DNA from: Shewanella xiamenensis
GTDB lineage: Bacteria > Pseudomonadota > Gammaproteobacteria > Enterobacterales > Shewanellaceae
Direction of reading: 5' to 3'
Length of the DNA: 64,000 nucleotides
NCBI RefSeq assembly: GCF_014647135.1
Contig: NZ_BMOP01000013.1
Location: forward strand, 1 to 64,000
The position numbers and the translations under genes are program-made. Below are positions 9,447 through 19,000 of this stretch, piece by piece (the stretch's first letter is position 1; each line of letters opens with the position of its first letter). Under the pieces are notes generated by a model. It searched no databases. It was not told the origin of the DNA and saw only the letters and a program-made list of their open reading frames with translations.

Positions 9447-10048
9447 GCTTCTTCCCTCTGGTAACCCATTCCCTGTAAATACCCTGTTACATGACTTTCT
9501 AGCAAAGCGGGTAAAGATACTGTATCGGCAAATAATTTATTATCCAACGATAATGCTGCCAGTCCGTGGATCCCGCCCCAGAGTACTCGACTCATTTGGA
9601 GTTGCTGCTCAGCAGTCTTATGGGGGAACAACAGGGCTAACTCACGTTCAATTAAACTGAATAAACCCGCAATAAGTTGGCCTTGGGATTCGGGCAAAGG
9701 TTCGGAGTCGAGTAGCTGCAGTTCAAATACCAACTTAAAACATTGGCGCTGCGCATGGGCAAACTCAGCGTATTTTTGCGCCATACTGATGATTTTATTG
9801 CGACTATTATCTGCATTTACCTCGGAGAGCTGATGCATCAGCGCCTGCAGCGTTGCCTCAGAAACGGCTAACAAAAGGTAGTTATAGCTACCAAAGATAT
9901 TGATTAAGGTACTCGGCACATAGCCAATCTGGCTAGCAATCTTGCGTAAACTCAGTTCTTGTGTCCCTTGCTGTTGCAGCAGTGCCATTGCTGCTTCTAT
10001 TGCCATAGCACGAATCTCATCATGACTATGTTCTTTGCGTCTCGCCAT
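9437..10048 (-). CDS. TetR-family transcriptional regulator
   Basis: The product is about 203 residues, with an N-terminal helix-turn-helix (SLRKIASQIGYVPSTLINIFGSY, about 35-57, split across the helix pair) and a C-terminal ligand domain without recognisable specificity. The ATG at 10048 has a GGGAG ribosome-binding site; an upstream GTG at 10057 is possible. It overlaps the MFS-acyltransferase gene and so probably regulates it and itself. A 16-bp inverted repeat lies about 60 bases upstream and is a candidate operator. Confidence 0.85.
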   Translation of the reverse strand: MARRKEHSHDEIRAMAIEAAMALLQQQGTQELSLRKIASQIGYVPSTLINIFGSYNYLLLAVSEATLQALMHQLSEVNADNSRNKIISMAQKYAEFAHAQRQCFKLVFELQLLDSEPLPESQGQLIAGLFSLIERELALLFPHKTAEQQLQMSRVLWGGIHGLAALSLDNKLFADTVSLPALLESHVTGYLQGMGYQREEACC

Positions 10049-10109
10049 AGGTCTCACTCCCTGTTGAATGGTGTGAGATTAACAGCCTGAAAAATAAAAA
10101 ACAACGTTC

Positions 10110-10125
10110 AAAATAAGTTTATTTT
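10110..10125. promoter_or_regulatory. Candidate operator of the TetR regulator
   Basis: AAAATAAGTTTATTTT is a perfect 7-2-7 inverted repeat about 62 bases upstream of the TetR start. TetR proteins commonly bind such short palindromes in their own promoters. AT-rich palindromes also arise by chance, so this is tentative. Confidence 0.4.
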
Positions 10126-10225
10126 GCGTACAGCATGAAGTAAAAGGCATAAAAATGAGGGAAGAAAGTCTAACTCTGGGCAATCGCTCGATGCGAACCT
10201 TGGAGGGAATTTAACTTTTAACGCA

Positions 10226-10255
10226 TAAAAAATGACGCCCTCAATTGAGGGCACC
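10226..10255 (-). terminator. Terminator after the GNAT gene
   Basis: GCCCTCAATTGAGGGC (10237-10252) is a perfect 16-bp palindrome, flanked by further pairing and followed on the minus strand by a run of six T. It ends the minus-strand nudE-cysQ-GNAT group. Confidence 0.8.
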
Positions 10256-10276
10256 ATTTCGAGATTGAACTTTTAC

Positions 10277-10720
10277 CTAGCGGCAGTGATAACTCATCAC
10301 GACTCTGTCGGCCCCAGCGCCAAAATAGTCCGCTTCGAAGGCAGTATCGACAAACCCTAAACGCTGATATAAACCATGGGCAGGATTATGGGGATCGACA
10401 GTTAAATCCACCCGCTTAACCAGAGGTGGTATTTGGCTTAAACATTGTTGGATTAATTGTTTACCAATGCCTCGCCCGCGGGCTTGCTCACTCACCGCCA
10501 CGGACAGGATCCACATACAAGTAGGGTCGCCACTTTGAGCGCAGAGCAAATAGCCTAAAAGCTCCCCGTCAGCGTCTACGGCAACCAGAAAATGCTCGGG
10601 CCAACAATCAAACCCTTGCCGGAAGAAAAAATCCGGATAACAATGCTCGCCAAAGATAGCCTGCTCGAGTTGAAACACGTCGGCTAATTCTGACTTTAAT
10701 ACTGGACGAATCGACTGCAT
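10277..10720 (-). CDS. GNAT-family N-acetyltransferase (RimI-like)
   Basis: The 147-residue single-domain acetyltransferase has the acetyl-CoA binding motif A in VSEQARGRGIGKQLI (about 74-88), preceded by WILSVAV and followed by LTVDPHNPAHGLYQRLGF, the B motif seen in RimI-type enzymes that acetylate protein N-termini. The substrate cannot be fixed from sequence. It lies 6 bases downstream of cysQ and is probably co-transcribed with it. Confidence 0.85.
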   Translation of the reverse strand: MQSIRPVLKSELADVFQLEQAIFGEHCYPDFFFRQGFDCWPEHFLVAVDADGELLGYLLCAQSGDPTCMWILSVAVSEQARGRGIGKQLIQQCLSQIPPLVKRVDLTVDPHNPAHGLYQRLGFVDTAFEADYFGAGADRVVMSYHCR

Positions 10721-10726
10721 GTAAAA

Positions 10727-11539
10727 CTATTCACCAATTAAAATTTTATCCCACGCTAAATTGGGCGCACCCACAACAATAAAGTTAGGATTTTCAAGCG
10801 TCTCACGCTCGTTGTAGGTTAAAGGTTGCAGCTCGGTATCCATGAGCTGGCCACCCGCTTCCTCAATAATGATCTGCGCAGCGCCAGTGTCCCACTCACC
10901 TGTCGGCCCGACTCGCACATAACAATCGGCACGCCCTTCGGCAACTAGACAACTCTTCAAGGCTGCGCCCCCCATGACCACCAACTCACAGTGCTTAGGA
11001 TGATTGAATAGGGTCAACACGGATTGGGGGTCCTGACGACGACTTACCGCTAACCTGAGGGAAACTTGCTCACGGTGCTGAATTTGCCGACTACTGATAC
11101 GCACTTCTTGCTTATCGGTACGTTTATAGGCGCCTAAGCCCGCAATGGCGTAGTAACACACCTGCGTCATAGGCACATAAACCACGCCCATTACAGGGCG
11201 ATTGTGCTCCACCAGCGCAATGATCACCGAAAAGTCACCACTGCCCGCAATAAACTCCCCCGTACCATCTAGAGGGTCGACTAACCAATAACGTTTCCAG
11301 CCTTCGCGCACGCTTAGGGGAATATCGGCAGCCTCTTCCGACAGGATAGGAATATCGGGAGTCAATGCGGCTAAGCGTTCACAAATCAGCTTATTCGCCG
11401 CTAAGTCCGCCGAGGTGACGGGGGTATTATCAGACTTGGTTTCTCGTTCAAAATTACCCTTGAGGTAAATCTCACGAATAGTGCGACCCGCATCCGTTGC
11501 TATCGCAATCACCTCGTCGATTAACTCTTCTGGCTTCAT
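10727..11539 (-). CDS. cysQ: 3'(2'),5'-bisphosphate nucleotidase
   Basis: CysQ hydrolyses 3'-phosphoadenosine 5'-phosphate (PAP), clearing the by-product of sulfate assimilation and of PAPS-dependent sulfotransferases. The product has the inositol-monophosphatase-fold motifs: SEEA (metal ligand), WLVDPLDGTGEF (about 86-97) and the C-terminal GEWDTGAAQIIIEEAGG (about 214-230). The ATG at 11539 has GGAG five bases ahead; a GTG two codons earlier is less likely. It follows nudE, as in other Gammaproteobacteria. Its presence fits a cell that may also run a sulfotransferase (23387-24553), although CysQ is widespread anyway. Confidence 0.94.
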   Translation of the reverse strand: MKPEELIDEVIAIATDAGRTIREIYLKGNFERETKSDNTPVTSADLAANKLICERLAALTPDIPILSEEAADIPLSVREGWKRYWLVDPLDGTGEFIAGSGDFSVIIALVEHNRPVMGVVYVPMTQVCYYAIAGLGAYKRTDKQEVRISSRQIQHREQVSLRLAVSRRQDPQSVLTLFNHPKHCELVVMGGAALKSCLVAEGRADCYVRVGPTGEWDTGAAQIIIEEAGGQLMDTELQPLTYNERETLENPNFIVVGAPNLAWDKILIGE

Positions 11540-11609
11540 AACCACTCCAATCGCAAACTTCGCGAATGATTTACAAGCACTCAGTTGCTGAACGCTTTAA
11601 CGAAAAAGA

Positions 11610-12161
11610 TTATTTAAGTTGTAGGTGTTTCTGCGCTAAAAACAATGCGCTCACACTACGAGATTCGGAAAAATCGCTATTATCGAGTAACGCTTCCCAC
11701 TCGGCCACTGCCCAAGGCACTACATCTATGGGTTCTGGCTCATCGCCTTCGAGGCGGCTTTCATATAAATCTTCTGCTATGAAAATTTGCATCTTGCTAG
11801 AGAAATAACCCGGTGCAAGACTAAGTTCTTTCAACAGTGTCAGCTTACGCGCCCCAAAACCGATTTCTTCCTGTAATTCTCGATTGGCCGCCTCGATAGC
11901 TTGCTCACCAGGGTCAATTAATCCCTTAGGAAAACCTAGCTCGTAATTGTCGGTGCCAGCGGCATATTCACGGGCTAACAACATGTTGCCTTGATGAATG
12001 GGCACCACCATCACAGCGCCACGGCTTCCGCCCTTCATCCGCTCATACTGGCGCTCGACACCGTTGGAGAATTTAAGATGGACCTGTTCAATTTGAAACA
12101 AACGGCTCTTAGCGACAACTTCAGTATGCAAGATTTCCGGCTTATGGTGCCGCTGCGACAT
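11610..12161 (-). CDS. nudE: ADP compounds hydrolase NudE
   Basis: NudE is a Nudix pyrophosphatase acting on ADP-ribose, NADH and diadenosine polyphosphates. The 183-residue protein carries a Nudix box GFPKGLIDPGEQAIEAANRE followed by LQEEIGF (about 77-103), with all the catalytic glutamates. Length matches E. coli NudE (186). In E. coli nudE lies close to yrfG-hslR-hslO; here it is separated from yrfG by about 15 kb of accessory genes. Confidence 0.94.
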   Translation of the reverse strand: MSQRHHKPEILHTEVVAKSRLFQIEQVHLKFSNGVERQYERMKGGSRGAVMVVPIHQGNMLLAREYAAGTDNYELGFPKGLIDPGEQAIEAANRELQEEIGFGARKLTLLKELSLAPGYFSSKMQIFIAEDLYESRLEGDEPEPIDVVPWAVAEWEALLDNSDFSESRSVSALFLAQKHLQLK

Positions 12162-12361
12162 AACTGCCCCTGGATAAAAATAGCAACAAACTAACTAGGA
12201 TAAGTGACAATCTTACTATCCTGTCTTTAATCTACAACCTGAATTTAGTGCGGCTATTCCAAAGACCACCATCCAAGCCATGGGATTTAAATCACATACT
12301 CAGCAAGGACAAAGGAGAAACGGTTAAAACTTTTCGCTTTTTACCGCGAAAAATCACCAAC

Positions 12362-12384
12362 AAAAAAGGGGCTAAGCCCCTTTT
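12362..12384 (-). terminator. Terminator of the giant surface-protein gene
   Basis: On the minus strand AAGGGGC, loop TTA, GCCCCTT is followed by a run of T, 15 bases after the stop codon. The gap 12162-12361 between this and nudE holds no other recognisable feature. Confidence 0.85.
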
Positions 12385-12398
12385 GATGTCAACATCAT

Positions 12399-13061
12399 CT
12401 AAAACTGATAGCGCAGATTGAGCTGATAACTCAATAGATCATTCGGCTCGATATCTATGTATTGATAACCTAACCCCACGGACCAAGCATCACTGAATTG
12501 GTAACTAAAACGCACTCCCGCATACCAATCAGTACCATCTAAATCGGTCTTGATCCTTGTATTGCCCATGCTACTGCTGATATCTGCTTGCCAATGGAAC
12601 AAGCCAACGGGTACTTCAAAACGCCACCCCTCATGTTCAAGCAAGGTAAGTCTCAGGCCAAGCATCGCCCCATCGGCAAGGACTGGAGTGACGGTTTTCA
12701 CCAACTCATGGTATTGCGCTGGCGTTAACGTCGAGCCCTTAATTCTCGCGCTTCCTTCACCAAAGTCGGCATAACCCAGTTCCAACGCTACGGTCGGCGT
12801 CCACTGATAACCCAGACTCACCCCAAATGCGGTATCCGAGTCATCGACGTTGAGAAGTTGCCCCTCTCCGACTTGGACGTTCAACTCAGGCAGGGTTTTA
12901 TCGGCCTTCGCTTGGCCAATGAACCCCTCAACATACCAGTCTGTTGCCTGTGCCTGTTGCGTCACACTGAGAAATAACAGGCAGCCTAAGGCCAATCGCT
13001 GTAGCTCTCGGCGGCGCAACATGGCGCACGCTAAGATAAATGCCAACGCCCATAAGGTCAT
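12399..13061 (-). other. Possible internally initiated beta-barrel reading frame inside the giant gene
   Basis: In the same frame as the giant gene, ATG (13059-13061) is preceded by AGGAGGAGGCAGT, an exceptionally strong Shine-Dalgarno formed by the codons of the GlyGly motif. Translation from here, or from the ATG at 13022, would give a 207- to 220-residue protein. It would have a leader (RRR, hydrophobic core, QAQA cleavage) and a 181-residue OmpA/OmpW-like barrel starting TDWYVEGFIG. Whether this start is used is inference. Confidence 0.45.
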
Positions 13062-16000
13062 ACTGCCTCCTCCTGACTTATTATCGATAATGACCTCTTG
13101 ATAGGCTTTAACAGTGATAAGCACTTGCCCCGTTGCTTCACCACCTTGACCATCGCTAATCCTATAGGTCACGGTATCCACACCATCAAACCCTGTTTTA
13201 GGGATATAACGCAGTTTATTCGCCTCGATAGTCACACTGCCTTGTTGAGCTGTCGCACTTAACAGGGTCAACGTATTACCATCCAGATCGGTGTCATTAC
13301 TCAGCACGTCGATAAGCAAGCTGGTGCGATCATCGGTGGCGGCGCTGTCATCAACAGTCACAGGGGCTGTGTTGCCATTCACCTCAATCGTCAGCTCACT
13401 ACTTGCCGTACCACCTTTACCATCGGTAATGCTATACACCAACACATCGGTGCCGATAAAGTCTGCCGCTGGCGTGTAACTGATCCGTTGATCCGCTAAC
13501 ACTGTGGCAGTGCCAAACTCACTGATCACTTGAGTAACACTCAAACTATCGCCATCGCTATCCGTATCGTTGGCAAGCACATTGACATCGATACTTTGGT
13601 TCCAAGCAATTGCTGCCGAGTCGGGATTGGCGACAGGCAAGTGGTTACCATTGAGCATCACCGCGACGCCACTTGGGTCGACGATAGTACGGTTAGCCAC
13701 ACCATCATCATCGTTAGGGCCACCGTCTTCGATAGTCAACTGCACACACCAATGGCCTTCGGTTAATCCCGGTGTCCAACGGCTATCCCCCGGTGGCGGG
13801 CAGAAACCACGTTCCCCCTCAGTACTGGCAACAGTGTTGTTTGCATCAATCACAAAGTCTCGCCAGCCCGCTTGCGCATTAAACTTGCGGTAGACGGCAT
13901 TCGCTGGAACGGGCGAACGTTGTGGCAATACCAAGCTATAGCTTTGGCCCTGTTGTGGCAGACCCGTCGCAATAAAGTCGAAAATACCGCCCACATTGGC
14001 AGCTAAAGCATCTTCAGCCACGGCTTCAGGCTGTAGTTGCACACCGCTCTGTCCACGGCTTAGGGCAATATTTCCCAAACGTAAACAGACGCCCGCTTGC
14101 CCTTCGGCCAAGAAGTACACTGGCTGCAATTCCCCTTCAGGCATCACATTACAGTCATTGTTCGCATCCAAATAATCTGGGATGCCATCACTATCGCTAT
14201 CGCTATAGCCTTCTTGAACATCAGGGATTAAATCGCCATCCGCATCGGCACTCGTCAATGCAGCTAAACTTGGACGCACTACGATGTACACTGTTTCGGT
14301 ACTCGACAGCATAGGCGAACCATCATCGGTCGCTGTTAAGCTCACGGGATAAATCCCCGGCGTTACCGCGGCTGGAGAGAACATCATCCCCGTCGCATCC
14401 GCTTGCAAGCTTAACGCACCGCTTGCCCACGTCAGCGTTAATGTATCTTGCTCATTGGCATCGGAGGCGGTGGCACGAATATGCACGTCGCCGCCATTTT
14501 GCGCGACTATCACCTGCTGTTGGCCAGCTTGAGTCACCGCCAAACTAACCTGTGGTGCAATATTGGCTTCGGTAATCACCACTTGGGTCTGCTGCTTACT
14601 ACCAAGATTCAGGCTTGGGTCAAGGCTGATTAATACCTCTTCATTCCCTTCACTCACACCATCGTTCAAGGTAGTAAAGTGGATTTCTGCCATTTGTCCT
14701 GAGGCTATCTCCACTACGCCATCAACCAAATCATGGTCGCTGCTGTCTGCCGTTCCTGACACTGTGTAAGGAATACTCAGCGGATAGCTTGGTGCCTCTC
14801 CGTTGAGGTGAACACTCACGGTCACTTGATTCCCTTCTGCAGTAACTTGATCTTTGCTCAGCGAAATCAATGGATTGACTTTGACCTTCTGCGCTTTAAT
14901 CGCCTTATTACCCTCACCGTCCACTGCCTGCCAATAGGCTAAGTAGTTGCCAGGGGCGAAGAACAAGCTCTTATTCACCAGCGACACGGGTAATGGATGG
15001 CCATTACGGTCAACCGCCTTGGCAAAACCGAGTTTCACCCGCGTAAACAGGCCAGTCGCATTCACTTCCACATCATCAGGAAGGGTGATCACGGGTTGAC
15101 TCGCTGAGTCAGCGCCTTCAATCAGCACATTGACTTTGGCGGTTGCTCGGCCTTTGTTGCCATCGCTAATGGTATAACGCAGTGCAACAGGCCCCACATA
15201 AGCCTCGGGCGCGGTAAAGCTGAGTCCATCAGCTGTGATTTGTACACTGCCAATATCCGCAGCAGCACCATCAATGCTTAAGGTGTCACCATCGACATCC
15301 ACATCGTTTGCCAACACCGGCAGTGAATAGGTGTCATTTGCAGTACTGGTTAAGGTATAGCTGTCATCGATAGCTTGAGGATCGTCGTTCACTGGCGTAA
15401 CCGTAACGGTGACTGTGGCAGGCTCTGAGCTCAGCTCTGCATCTTTAGCGATAAAGCCAATAGAGTCAGTACCATTAAAATCCTTCTCAGGCGTGTAGAG
15501 CCAGACACTACCGTGCTGCTCTAAGGTACCAGAGGCAGGTTGGGCGCTGATCTCATAGGTCAGAGGATCATTATCGGCATCCTCACCCGCAAGCGTGATC
15601 ATCACCGAACTGTCTTCCTCTAGCGTCACTGTCTGATTGGTAGCGACAGGTGCATCATTAACGTTTGCCACCACAATGCTGAAGCTTTGCTCTGCGGTTA
15701 AGCCATCCACATCGGTGGCGCGTAGTACCACGGCATGACTGCCGACATTGGTGTTAGTTGGGGTGCCACTTAACACGCCTGTGGCTGCATTAAAGCTCAG
15801 CCAACTTGGCAGTGTCACGGCACTTAAGGTGACACTGTCGCCGACATCGCTATCCGTTGCTACCAAGGTGTAGCTATAGGCTGCATCTTGGGTGGCACTG
15901 GTTAACGCCGTTGAACTGATGGTCGGTGCATCGTTGACGTTTGCCACCACAATGCTGAAGCTTTGCTCTGCGGTTAAACCATCCACATCGGTAGCGCGTA

Positions 16001-19000
16001 GCACCACCGCATGGCTGCCGACATTGGTGTTAGTTGGGGTGCCACTTAACACGCCAGTGGCTGCATTAAAGCTCAGCCAGCTTGGCAGAGTGACTGCGCT
16101 TAAGGTGACACTGTCGCCCACATCGCTATCCGTCGCCACCAAGGTGTAGCTATAGGCTGCATCTTGGGTAGCACTGGTTAATGCCGTTGAACTTATGGTC
16201 GGTGCATCATTAACGTTTGCCACCACAATGCTAAAGCTTTGCTCTGCGGTTAAGCTATCGACATCGGTGGCGCGTAGCACTACCGCATGGCTGCCGACGT
16301 TAGCATTAGTTGGGGTACCACTTAACACGCCCGTGGCGGCATTAAAGCTCAGCCAGCTTGGCAGTGTCACGGCGCTTAAGGTGACACTGTCGCCGACATC
16401 GCTGTCGGTCGCCACCAAGGTGTAGCTATAGGCTGCATCTTGGGTAGCGCTAGTCTGTGCACTAGAGGTGATGGTTGGTGCATCGTTGACGTTTGCCACC
16501 ACAATGCTGAAGCTTTGCTCTGCGGTTAAGCCATCGACATCCGTAGCGCGAAGCACCACGGCATGGCTGCCGACATTGGCATTAGTTGGGGTACCACTTA
16601 ATACGCCAGTCGCGGCATTAAAGCTCAGCCAGCTTGGCAGAGTCACGGCGCTTAAGGTGACACTGTCGCCCACGTCGCTATCCGTTGCTACCAAGGTGTA
16701 GCTATAGGCCGCATCTTGGGTAGCGCTAGTCTGTGCACTAGAGGTGATGGTCGGTGCATCGTTGACGTTTGCCACCACAATGCTGAAGCTTTGCTCTGCG
16801 GTTAAGCCATCGACATCCGTAGCGCGAAGCACCACGGCATGGCTGCCGACATTGGCATTAGTTGGGGTACCGCTTAACACGCCAGTGGCTGCATTAAAAC
16901 TCAGCCAGCTTGGCAGAGTCACGGCGCTTAAGGTGACACTGTCGCCCACATCGCTGTCGGTCGCCACCAAAGTATAGCTATAGGCTGCATCTTGGGTGGC
17001 ACTGGTTAACGCCGTTGAACTGATGGTCGGTGCGTCGTTGACGTTTGCTACCACGATGCTGAAGCTCTGCTCTGCGGTTAAGCCATCGACATCCGTAGCA
17101 CGTAGCACCACTGCATGGCTGCCCACGTTAGCATTAGTTGGGGTACCACTCAGCACGCCCGTGGCTGCATTAAAGCTCAGCCAGCTTGGCAGTGTCACGG
17201 TACTTAAGGTGACACTGTCGCCCACATCGCTGTCGGTCGCCACCAAGGTGTAGCTATAGGCTGCATCTTGGGTGGCACTAGTCTGTGCACTAGAGGTGAT
17301 GGTTGGTGCATCGTTAACGTTCGCGACCACAATGGTAAAGCTCTGGTCAATCGTCAGACCATCCACATCCGTAGCGCGTAGCACCACGGCATGACTGCCG
17401 ACATTGGTGTTAGTTGGGGTGCCACTTAACACGCCAGTGGCTGCATTGAAGCTCAGCCAACTTGGCAAAGTGACTGCGCTTAAGGTGACACTGTCGCCGA
17501 CATCGCTATCGGTCGCCACCAAGGTGTAGCTATAGGCTGCATCTTGGGTAGCACTGGTTAATGCCGTTGAACTGATGGTCGGTGCGTCGTTGACGTTCGC
17601 GACCACAATGCTGAAGCTTTGCTCTGCGGTTAAGCCATCCACATCCGTAGCACGTAGCACCACCGCATGGCTGCCCACGTTAGCATTAGTTGGGGTGCCA
17701 CTTAACACGCCCGTCGCCGGATTGAAGCTCAGCCAGCTTGGCAGTGTCACGGCACTTAAGGTGACACTGTCACCCACATCGCTGTCGGTCGCCACCAAAG
17801 TATAGCTATAGGCTGCATCTTGGGTGGCGCTAGTCTGTGCACTAGAGGTGATGGTTGGTGCATCGTTGACGTTCGCCACCACAATGCTGAAGCTCTGGTC
17901 AATCGTCAGACCATCCACATCCGTAGCGCGTAGCACCACGGCATGACTGCCAACATTAGCATTAGTTGGGGTACCACTTAACACGCCCGTAGCTGCATTA
18001 AAGCTCAACCAACTTGGCAGAGTGACTGTGCTTAAGGTGACACTGTCACCGACATCGCTGTCGGTCGCTACCAAGGTGTAGCTATAGGCCGCATCTTGGG
18101 TAGCACTGGTTAACGCCGTTGAACTGATGGTCGGTGCATCGTTAACGTTCGCGACCACAATCGTGAAGCTTTGCTCTGCGGTTAAGCCATCGACATCTGT
18201 GGCGCGTAGCACCACGGCATGGCTGCCGACGTTAGCATTAGTTGGGGTACCACTCAGCACGCCCGTCGCCGGATTGAAGTTCAGCCAGCTTGGCAGTGTC
18301 ACGGCACTTAAGGTGACACTGTCGCCCACGTCGCTATCCGTCGCTACCAAGGTGTAGCTATAGGCTGCATCTTGGGTGGCACTGGTTAACGCCGTTGAAC
18401 TGATAACGGGAGCACCATTAGGCTTCACTGTATTACTCGCCGTGGAGGCGCTACCGGTTCCGGCTGAGTTTATAGCTGCAACCGTAAATGAATAGGAAGT
18501 CCCATTGGTTAATCCCATTATCGTGATGGGTGAAGACGTGCCCGATGCCGTAATACCGCCTGTAGTCGATACTAAGGAATAGCCCGTAATGGCATCGCCA
18601 CCAGTGAATGCCGGGGCACTAAAACTCACCGTTGCTTGAGCATTCCCCGCAGTGGCAGTGCCGATTATTGGCGCGCCGGGTACAACGGCATTGATACTGA
18701 ATGAACGACTAACTTGAGTCGCCGCCAAATAACTCGCATCACCCGCCTGATCCGCGTTAATCGTACACATGCCTGTGGCTACAAAGGTCAAAACACCACC
18801 GGAAGTAATCGTACAGACAGCGGGTGTTGATGAGGTAAAGGTTGGGATCAACCCACCCGTTGCGTCGGTCGTTGCAGTAAGTGTTGGCGATGTACCAAAA
18901 TTCTGATCGCCCGGATTGAGGAAGGTAAGCGTTTGGATCGCTTTGGGCGTAATTGGGTTAGATGCGCTGGAGGCAGGGCCGAAACCCACTGCATTCTCAG

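Noticed and set aside
13530..13893. Two overlapping plus-strand frames of 78 and 107 codons
   Set aside because: They are antisense to well-defined domains of the giant protein and lack start signals or homology I recognise.
15892..18357. Series of similar 76- to 85-codon plus-strand frames
   Set aside because: They are the reverse complement of the 276-bp repeats in the giant gene and recur only because the repeats do.
15654..18413. Regular direct repeats considered as a CRISPR array
   Set aside because: The repeats are 276 bp, contiguous without unique spacers and code for Ig-like domains. No CRISPR array is seen anywhere in the window.
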